A stretch of DNA of 13,503 nt from CAYPOY01 sp964412395 (GTDB lineage Bacteria; Chloroflexota; Anaerolineae; B4-G1). The notes under the pieces were generated by a model. It was not told the DNA's origin. It saw only the letters and a program-made list of their open reading frames with translations, and searched no databases. The DNA lies in contig CAYPOY010000124.1 in NCBI GenBank assembly GCA_964412395.1, positions 1-13,503 of the forward strand. The letters are read 5' to 3'. Of the stretch, positions 8,494 through 13,503 are shown piece by piece. Each line of letters opens with the position of its first letter. Position 1 is the stretch's first letter. The position numbers and the translations under genes were made by a program.

Positions 8494-9108
8494 TCACAGC
8501 ACGTCGTTGCAGAACCGGCGAAACTCGCAGTTGATGCACGGCCGACGCGATTGGGGCGGATCGGGCATGGTTTCCCGCTCCACCATCTCTCGCATCGCCG
8601 CCACTACGCCCCGTACCTCTCCCCGTAGCCGCTCTGTTAGCGCTACGTCCTCCGCCTGTCGCGTCACCAGGGAGTACACGAAGCCACGGTGGACCGGCCC
8701 TCCCCACGTCTCCTCCAGCATCATCCCATACGCCGCCAACTGACGCCGGATGTGATGTCCCGTCCGCCGCCTCGTATGTTTATAATCCACCGGGATGAAC
8801 TCTTGCTCCTCCCCCTCCCCAACCTCAATCACCAGGTCAATCCGCCCTCGCAACCCCAGTTCTTCCAACGCAACCCGCACGTCGAAATGCCGCTTCCCCT
8901 CCTCTAGCCCGTAAGCGGCCAGCGTGCGCCTCCGTTCCTGCTTTTCCGCCTTCTCATGTGCTGTGACCCCTGCCTCCATCTTGTACGTCGTCGGGCGCAG
9001 CAAGGGCAGGCAATAAGTATAGAAAACAACCCGCGGGCAGTAGGTATACTGCTTCAGATCGGTCACGGTGAAGATCAGCCCTTCTTCCGCTTCACGTTTC
9101 ATCTTCAT
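8494..9108 (-). CDS. cas4: Cas4, CRISPR adaptation nuclease
   Basis: This 204-residue protein is a RecB-like Fe-S exonuclease of the Cas4 family, which trims prespacers and helps select PAM-flanked ones before integration by Cas1-Cas2. Visible landmarks are C24 in the motif YTYCPR, H51, D91 in GRIDLVIE, the D108-Y-K110 element in IPVDYK, and a C-terminal CINCEFRRFC (C191, C194, C200). With C24 these cysteines are the expected four Fe-S ligands. The length is normal for Cas4. The start at 9108 has AGGAG 4 nt upstream; a second ATG at 9102 is 10 nt from that site and is also possible. The gene overlaps the end of cas2 by about 17 nt. It is the last gene before the leader, and no hairpin-plus-T-run terminator follows it, so read-through into the leader is possible. 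Confidence 0.97.
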   Translation of the reverse strand: MKMKREAEEGLIFTVTDLKQYTYCPRVVFYTYCLPLLRPTTYKMEAGVTAHEKAEKQERRRTLAAYGLEEGKRHFDVRVALEELGLRGRIDLVIEVGEGEEQEFIPVDYKHTRRRTGHHIRRQLAAYGMMLEETWGGPVHRGFVYSLVTRQAEDVALTERLRGEVRGVVAAMREMVERETMPDPPQSRRPCINCEFRRFCNDVL

Positions 9109-9355
9109 CCCGCTCCTGAATGATCTCCAGTCGCTGGCGCCAGTCCTTCTCACAGATCACGAACAACTGAACTTTCCCCTCCCGATCCCCCAGCCGCTCC
9201 CCGATCTTTAGAATCAACTCCTCCTGATGCGTGCGTGCCAGGTCCCCCAGGAAGGCCGAGTACTGGATGCGGTCCAGCCCATAGTCCAGACAGAAGTCAG
9301 CGATCTTTGCCCTCGTCCCGTCGTGTGGAATGTCGTACGCCAGTAAGCATTTCAT
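9092..9355 (-). CDS. cas2: Cas2, adaptation complex subunit
   Basis: An 87-residue ferredoxin-fold protein that bridges two Cas1 dimers in the integrase that inserts new spacers. The N-terminus MKCLLAYDIPHDGTRAKIAD has the typical first beta strand and the conserved Asp of YDI. YGLDRIQYSAFLG follows, then the later strand KVQLFVICEKDW. The length is usual for Cas2. An upstream in-frame extension exists, but the ATG at 9355 starts exactly at the conserved beta strand, lies 4 nt after the cas1 stop codon, and has a weak GGTGA ribosome site in the cas1 tail. Translation is therefore probably coupled to cas1. Confidence 0.97.
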   Translation of the reverse strand: MKCLLAYDIPHDGTRAKIADFCLDYGLDRIQYSAFLGDLARTHQEELILKIGERLGDREGKVQLFVICEKDWRQRLEIIQERDEDET

Positions 9356-9359
9356 ATCG

Positions 9360-10385
9360 TCACCACTTCGCGACGAACGGCTCGTAGGCCGCCCGGTCGC
9401 CCCGCACAAAAGTAGCGACGTGCCGCGCCTGGTTCTGGATGATGACCCGTAGTGGCTGCCGCTTCCGCTCGTACCGTTCCGCTGCCTCCACCCGCGCCAG
9501 CACCTTCTCCGCGATCTCCCGCCGGCTCTTCTCCACCAGGCGACTCTTTTCGTCCAGTTCCAACTTCATCCCCTTGTTCGCCATCCCCACCACGGTTCGA
9601 TCCACGACGACCTGCCGGAACTCCTCGATCAGGTCAAAGACCAGGCTGGGCTTGCCTGGCCGGTCAGTGTGGATGAACCCGCCATAAGGGTCCAACCCGG
9701 CCAGCACCAGCGCCCGCTCGATCTGACCGTAGAGGATGCCGTAGCCATAGTTCAGAGCCGAGTTGATCGAATCCTGTGCACCACGTCCCCTTCGCCCAGG
9801 CCAGTCGTACTGCTCCGGGATGACCTGTTTGAGTGCATTCCAATACTTTTGCGCCGCCCGTCCCTCGATGGAGAGAAGCTGTCCCCGGACCTCGTCCACG
9901 GTGTTTCCCGTCAGGCGACGCAGTTCCTCCAGGTGATCCCGTACCTCGTCGGCGCACCAGCGCAGTTCGCGGTACAGGTCGGGGTCCGTTTCCTGGCGGT
10001 ACTTGGCGACGTAGCGCAGGAACCCGGCCTGGTTGGTGATCTTGCCCCGCGCAAACGATACCGCCAGTTCCAACCCCCGCCGGTCGGTGTAGGCCAGCAA
10101 TTGCTCCCGCCTGGTGAGCACCGTACCGGTCAACCCTGCCGCGTAGAGCGCCGCGTAGGGCCGTCCCCGGCTGTCCACGAAGTAAATAGGAATGCCCGCC
10201 GTGCAGCAGGCACGGATGGCGTCGGCCGAGAGACCAATCCCCTGCCCGGTTACCATCACCTGCTCCAGGTGCAACAGTGGCGCTTCGGCCACTTTTTCCT
10301 TGTTTTTCGTAACCCGCAGGCGCCCGCTGTGCTTGCCGATGAAAGCGCCGTACTCATCCACGATCAAATGTTGAACGATGGGCAT
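9360..10385 (-). CDS. cas1: Cas1, CRISPR integrase
   Basis: A 341-residue Cas1, the metal-dependent integrase that joins prespacer 3' ends to the leader-proximal repeat. The N-terminal beta domain contains HLIVDEYGAFIG and LLHLEQVMVTGQGIGLSADA (about 6-57). The helical domain carries the three catalytic elements: E174 in LLSIEGRAAQKYW, H239 in YGGFIHTDRPGKPSLVFD, and the acidic cluster D251 to E254 of DLIEEFR. All are intact, so the enzyme is probably active. The start is an ATG 5 nt after a GGAGG. That site overlaps the cas6 stop codon TAG, implying coupled translation. The length is typical for the family. Confidence 0.98.
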   Translation of the reverse strand: MPIVQHLIVDEYGAFIGKHSGRLRVTKNKEKVAEAPLLHLEQVMVTGQGIGLSADAIRACCTAGIPIYFVDSRGRPYAALYAAGLTGTVLTRREQLLAYTDRRGLELAVSFARGKITNQAGFLRYVAKYRQETDPDLYRELRWCADEVRDHLEELRRLTGNTVDEVRGQLLSIEGRAAQKYWNALKQVIPEQYDWPGRRGRGAQDSINSALNYGYGILYGQIERALVLAGLDPYGGFIHTDRPGKPSLVFDLIEEFRQVVVDRTVVGMANKGMKLELDEKSRLVEKSRREIAEKVLARVEAAERYERKRQPLRVIIQNQARHVATFVRGDRAAYEPFVAKW

Positions 10386-10394
10386 AGCAGCCTC

Positions 10395-11495
10395 CTATCG
10401 CTGACTCGCCGACTCGCTGATTCGCTGATTCGCTGATTCGCTGACTCGCACCTCATACCATCCATTCCCCTTCACCGCATCCTTCCCCACGTGCGTAAAC
10501 TGCCCCCACACGAGCCACGGCCAGAAGGGTGTCCAATCGTCCGCCTCCAGTACGACCGTCCCCACCAGCCCGCCGGTGGGGGTAGCCCGTCGCTGGCGCG
10601 TGGAGTAACTGCGCAGTTCCTCCCAGACGAGGCGGTTGTCATCCACGCGCACGCGCCCGGCGGCAGTGATCAATCCCCTGGGATCGTCGAAGCGCAGCGG
10701 TGTGTCGGAGAAATCGCGGCTCAGTGCTTCCAGCCGCTCCATCAAACGCTGGAAGAAGGGTTGGAAGTGGAAACGGTCCGGTTTGAGCAGGTGATCGCGC
10801 TCAATGATCCGCGTCAGTGTCAGGAAGCGTATCGTGATTCGGGCTCCATGATCCGGCATCCGCATATTCGCCCACTCGCAGACTTGCTGATGGGTGATGG
10901 GGACGTCAGGTACCTGCACCAGATTGTCGCCGGCTTCCATCACTGGCTGGCGTTCACCAGTGAGCGAATTTTCGGCCCACACCTCCCGCACGACGAAAGT
11001 GCCCCTTCGCCAGCGGCCGCCGGCCTGCCGGGTCTTGCGCCCCACCCCACCCTGCTCGCAGCCACCCACCGCCAGGACGACGTAGGGAAAGAGTTGCAGC
11101 GCCTGGGCGTAGAGGGTCAGGCCAAACTCGAACCGCTCTCCCGGCTCGTAGTGAAAGACGACGCGCCCGTCCGGCAGTTCGACCGGGTGACCACAGCCAC
11201 TACCTGCCAGCCGCTGACTGCTAACGGCTAATACCGGCGGCTGGATCGTGTACGGGCGTGGCACGTCACGGCCCCGGCCGCTCTGTGGCCTGAGTGTGCT
11301 GACCAGCGTGGCGACCGGGCAGGTGGCGACGAGCGGGCAGGCAGCGCACTCGGCGGCGTCCCGGTTCCCGCAGAAGCGATTCCGCAGGGCGTGGAAGAGG
11401 GAGCCGCGGATGGCCGAGCCCTGGTGTTCGTTCAGTTCGATGGTGCTCTGCACTTTGGTGACAAAGCGCAGGCGGTGGGCGGTGAAGTGGTTCAA
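10395..11495 (-). CDS. cas6: Cas6, CRISPR RNA endoribonuclease
   Basis: A 366-residue member of the longer Cas6 group with the Cas6 C-terminal (RAMP) domain. It should cut the array transcript at the base of the repeat hairpin, leaving the ACTGAAAG 5' handle. The clearest signature is the glycine-rich C-terminal region at about 306-349: TPTGGLVGTVV, then WGQFTHVGKDAVKGNGWYEV. The N-terminal part has cysteines C42, C50, C53 and C59 (CAACPLVATC), a pattern seen in this group that may bind a metal. VGRKTRQAGGRWRRGTF (151-167) is strongly basic and suits RNA contact. The start is a TTG at 11495, 6 nt after TAGGAG, in a 28-nt gap from the upstream gene. The last ~15 residues come from an 8-bp tandem repeat and are not part of the family fold. 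The catalytic residue cannot be assigned by eye. Confidence 0.93.
   Translation of the reverse strand: MNHFTAHRLRFVTKVQSTIELNEHQGSAIRGSLFHALRNRFCGNRDAAECAACPLVATCPVATLVSTLRPQSGRGRDVPRPYTIQPPVLAVSSQRLAGSGCGHPVELPDGRVVFHYEPGERFEFGLTLYAQALQLFPYVVLAVGGCEQGGVGRKTRQAGGRWRRGTFVVREVWAENSLTGERQPVMEAGDNLVQVPDVPITHQQVCEWANMRMPDHGARITIRFLTLTRIIERDHLLKPDRFHFQPFFQRLMERLEALSRDFSDTPLRFDDPRGLITAAGRVRVDDNRLVWEELRSYSTRQRRATPTGGLVGTVVLEADDWTPFWPWLVWGQFTHVGKDAVKGNGWYEVRVSESANQRISESASQR
10398..10449. repeat. 8-bp minisatellite in the 3' end of cas6
   Basis: Six 8-bp units of TCGCTGAY type (10398-10445; the second unit is TCGCCGAC), plus a partial TCGC, run up to the cas6 stop codon. In the cas6 frame the array encodes SESANQRISESASQR. 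Eight is not a multiple of three, so gain or loss of one unit would shift the frame at the very end of cas6, next to the cas1 ribosome binding site. Confidence 0.93.
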
Positions 11496-11523
11496 TTCAG
11501 TCTCCTACATCTGTTAGTTGTCA

Positions 11524-12150
11524 TCAGCCAACCATCGGAGGCCAGAGCCCCTCTGGCGGGTTCCGAGCATAATTCTCCCGTATTTGCTCGTGTTCGACGC
11601 GGTCCCACTCGCTGAAGAGCACGTCGCTCAGATTAACCTCATAGCACCGCTCGAACTCCTGCAGACTGCGGGTGAGCGGCAGATCCCATGCCCGCTGTTC
11701 CGGCCCGCCCTGGGTCTCGATCCAGGCAATCTGCTGTTCCCAATCTCTGTCGAAGAGGGTATCGCGCAGCATAACGGCGATGTTGAAAGCCTCGCCTGGG
11801 TCGTAGATCTCCGGCTTCTCCAGCAGAAAGGGAGCCTTGAGCAGCGCGATGAGGGGCGCCCACTCCGGGTGTCCCTGGGCGGCAGCCTCATCCTCAGCAG
11901 CGTCAATCGCATTGAGCAGCGCTTCCAGGCCATCCAGCGCCTGGCGCATCTCCGCGACTGCTTCGCGTAGCCTGCTTCGCGCCTGGGGCAGCCCCTTGGT
12001 ACATAGCATCCACGAGTAGGGGATGACGACGTCGGCATCGGCGATGTAGCCTTCTGTGCGCATGCGGCGGAAGTCGTCGTCGCTCGCGTCCCCCCACTCG
12101 CCGTCCACCGCCTGGATGATGAGTTTTTCAACGCCGCGTTGCAGATTCAC
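11524..12150 (-). CDS. unrecognised acidic helical protein within the cas operon
   Basis: I do not recognise this family. The product is 208 residues, clearly acidic, and predicted mostly helical, with a heptad-like stretch at about 56-92 (ARSRLREAVAEMRQALDGLE and onward). There is no signal peptide or membrane segment, and no nuclease, helicase, HD, HEPN or zinc motif that I can see. Notable segments are VDGEWGDASDDDFRRM (15-30), YIADADVVIPYSW (35-47) and the C-terminal NPPEGLWPPMVG. The GTG at 12150 is chosen because AGGAGG lies 5 nt upstream. The frame stays open to a GTG at 12222, but its extra 24 residues look non-coding. The gene sits 86 nt after cas5 and 28 nt before cas6, so it is almost certainly co-expressed with the effector genes. 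A small-subunit (Cas11-like) role, a diverged large-subunit piece, or a new accessory protein are all possible inferences. Confidence 0.8.
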   Translation of the reverse strand: MNLQRGVEKLIIQAVDGEWGDASDDDFRRMRTEGYIADADVVIPYSWMLCTKGLPQARSRLREAVAEMRQALDGLEALLNAIDAAEDEAAAQGHPEWAPLIALLKAPFLLEKPEIYDPGEAFNIAVMLRDTLFDRDWEQQIAWIETQGGPEQRAWDLPLTRSLQEFERCYEVNLSDVLFSEWDRVEHEQIRENYARNPPEGLWPPMVG

Positions 12151-12236
12151 GTGAGCCTCCTGAGTATATCCGTTGCCCACCGGGGTAACTGACCCGCACG
12201 GCGATGTTGGTGGGCAAAGCACCTCCTACCCTTTGA

Positions 12237-12944
12237 TCAGTTTATGCGCTCGTAGTAGCTAAACCCCTTGCTGGAACGGACCAGGTGGTAGGGCAGGACG
12301 ACGTGGCGCAACACCCGTTCCTTGCCCAGCCTGATGTGCTTGCCGCTGTAGATATTGGCCTTCTCGAACGTCAGGCTGGCATCGCAATCGTCCAGTTGCT
12401 GGATAATCCCATCGGCGAGGAAAGGCCGGGTTGGATCGCCGTCTACCACGATGAACTCTGACGGTAGTGTCTCGGCCAGCGTGGGTGGACCTAGCAGTTG
12501 CACAAACCCACCCCGCTTGCCCAGGTAATTGACCTGAAGCAGCCAGTTCTCCAGGCGCGACTGGTCGCTTATCTCCTCACCTAGCGCGATCACCAGCGTG
12601 TCGTCAAAGTAAACGTACTCGCGGAAGGCAATTGTCTTGCCCAATGGTCCAGCATGCTGCGTACCCGGCTTGGCCGGCGTGCGACGGGGCTTGAGGATTC
12701 TGGCGAACAGGTTCGTTACGACCGCCCGCTCCGGCGGCCGCAACGCCACCGTCAAGTCGCGCAACCAGAGCCAAGCCTCTTTCGCAACCGCCACCCCCAC
12801 CGTGCGACAGGCCGCGTCCAGCAGAGCCATCTTGACCGCGTAAGGCGTCGGCACCAGCAGGCTCTTACCGCCTGACGACGTGGCCCAGGCTGGCTTCAGG
12901 CTAAAAAGCGCCGTGGGTTGGTATTCTGCGATCAGCCACATCAT
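12237..12944 (-). CDS. cas5: Cas5, type I Cascade subunit
   Basis: A 235-residue RAMP protein of the Cas5 family, which caps the 5' handle of the crRNA and contacts Cas7 and the large subunit. The diagnostic part is the N-terminal loop region GGKSLLVPTPYAVKMALLDA (25-44), matching the family pattern of a glycine-rich turn, V-P-x-P and a following helix. Later segments are FREYVYFDDTLVIAL (107-121), LGKRGGFVQLL (141-151) and the C-terminal strand VLPYHLVRSSKGFSYY (216-231). The cas7 stop and this start overlap as ATGATG. AGGAGG is only 1 nt from the ATG at 12944 but 4 nt from the ATG at 12941, so the second Met may be the true start (234 residues). The subtype cannot be fixed from this gene alone; I-A/I-B-like is most likely. 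Confidence 0.85.
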   Translation of the reverse strand: MMWLIAEYQPTALFSLKPAWATSSGGKSLLVPTPYAVKMALLDAACRTVGVAVAKEAWLWLRDLTVALRPPERAVVTNLFARILKPRRTPAKPGTQHAGPLGKTIAFREYVYFDDTLVIALGEEISDQSRLENWLLQVNYLGKRGGFVQLLGPPTLAETLPSEFIVVDGDPTRPFLADGIIQQLDDCDASLTFEKANIYSGKHIRLGKERVLRHVVLPYHLVRSSKGFSYYERIN

Positions 12945-13503
12945 GCCTCCTGGTAACTCAGCGTGTACGGCGCTGTCGTTTCCACCAACCCGGTCATCAC
13001 CTCGCTGAACTGCGCCAGCGAGTCGAACTCGGACAGAGTGACCGCGCCAGGACGCACCTTCTCCAACGCTCCCCGGATACCCTGCAACTGTTCCCGGTAG
13101 GCGCTATTGATGGGGCTCATCGTGGGAGCCGGGACTACGCCGCTACTGACCGCTACCACTCCCTTGAAATCCACGATGTGGGGGTTCTGCGTGCCCCGCA
13201 TCGCGCCGTTCGGCTCGATGAAAGTGTACAGGATGCTCTCCAGCAATGCGCGATAGCGTAACGCTCGCTGTGCCTCGTCCACCGAGTAGGTCTGGACGAT
13301 GTCGTTGAAGCCGATACGGGCCATCTCAAAGTTGGCCACGATGGCGTAGACGCCGCTCGAGGCCGGGCGGTGGAAGATGGCCTGCCTCAGATTGGCTTTG
13401 CGCTGCTCTTCTTCCTTTTCCGCTGTCCTTGCCTCCGCGCTGCGCTCACTGGCGTACTTGACGTGGAAGTAACTGTCGGTCGTGGTCAGTTCGGGCAAGC
13501 CCA
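12941..13503 (-). CDS. cas7: Cas7, Cascade backbone subunit (N-terminus beyond window)
   Basis: The reading frame stays open to the window edge, so only the C-terminal ~187 residues are present; members are usually about 300-350. The TTG at 13498 is probably an internal Leu codon, not the start. The visible part fits the Csa2/DevR-type Cas7 family: SSGVYAIVANFEMARIGFND (48-66 from that TTG), then RYRALLESIL, then IEPNGAMRGTQNPHIVDFKG (94-113) and VAVSSGVVPAP. Cas7 forms the repeating backbone that coats the crRNA spacer. A charged stretch rich in E, K and R (about 15-37) probably belongs to the variable insertion. The stop overlaps the cas5 start, the usual coupled cas7-cas5 order. Any cas8 or cas3 would be expected upstream, outside the window. 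Confidence 0.85.
   Translation of the reverse strand, partial: GLPELTTTDSYFHVKYASERSAEARTAEKEEEQRKANLRQAIFHRPASSGVYAIVANFEMARIGFNDIVQTYSVDEAQRALRYRALLESILYTFIEPNGAMRGTQNPHIVDFKGVVAVSSGVVPAPTMSPINSAYREQLQGIRGALEKVRPGAVTLSEFDSLAQFSEVMTGLVETTAPYTLSYQEA

Noticed and set aside
8479..8496. T-rich run after cas4 as an intrinsic terminator
   Set aside because: No stable hairpin precedes the run on the transcribed strand; only a 3-4 bp stem can be drawn.
9356..9409. Upstream extension of cas2 by 18 residues
   Set aside because: It would overlap the cas1 end with unrelated sequence; Cas2 proteins start right at the first beta strand, as the ATG at 9355 does.
9669..10436. 255-codon plus-strand frame opposite cas1
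   Set aside because: It lies antisense to a clear Cas1 with intact catalytic motifs; GC-rich antisense frames of this length are common and no family is recognisable.
10491..11231. 246-codon plus-strand frame opposite cas6
   Set aside because: Antisense shadow of cas6 with no recognisable domain and no supporting ribosome site or neighbours.
11628..12131. 167-codon frame overlapping the unrecognised gene in another minus-strand frame
   Set aside because: Its arginine/serine-rich low-complexity composition is typical of an out-of-frame reading. The 11524-12150 frame has the ribosome site and normal composition.
12151..12222. N-terminal extension of the unrecognised gene to a GTG at 12222
   Set aside because: The extra 24 residues look non-coding and the GTG at 12150 has a perfect AGGAGG 5 nt upstream, although another AGGAGG-like site does lie near 12230.

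Overview
The window is one CRISPR-Cas locus. A very long CRISPR array (42-8303) fills the left 60%. A leader follows (8304-8493), then a minus-strand cas operon that runs off the right edge. Read along its transcription (right to left) the operon is cas7 (partial) - cas5 - an unrecognised gene - cas6 - cas1 - cas2 - cas4, then the leader and the array. The degenerate repeat at the far left and the leader on the right show that the array is transcribed leftwards, in the same direction as the cas genes. In that orientation the 37-nt repeat begins GTTACAGC and ends ACTGAAAG.

The source is probably a GC-rich bacterium or archaeon, known only from a draft or metagenomic assembly: there is a 10-N gap inside the array. 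The Cas7/Cas5/Cas6 set belongs to a type I system of the broad I-A/I-B kind. No cas3 or cas8 is in the window; they may lie beyond the right edge. A thermophilic Chloroflexota-like host is a guess only. The genes are tightly packed, with overlapping or nearly touching ends and good Shine-Dalgarno sites, so they are probably translated from one transcript.

How the parts work together: Cas1, Cas2 and Cas4 capture and insert new spacers at the leader end (8303/8304). Cas6 cuts the array transcript within each repeat. Cas7 and Cas5, plus a large subunit outside the window, assemble on the crRNA. The role of the 208-residue acidic gene at 11524-12150 is unknown. Its place between cas5 and cas6 makes a subunit or accessory role the natural guess.

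The most unusual signal is in the array. Of 112 repeats after the terminal one, 103 appear identical at full length. Nine lack the 4-5 bases at their leader-facing end, and the adjoining spacer is longer by the same amount, so the repeat-to-repeat period is unchanged. All nine lie in the younger, leader-proximal part. Separately, spacers carry a strong dinucleotide bias at the end that faces the leader. Together these look like a record of how prespacer ends are trimmed and where the integrase attacks. Other points of note are spacers containing long perfect inverted repeats, direct repeats in the leader, and an 8-bp minisatellite that forms the end of cas6 just before the cas1 ribosome binding site.
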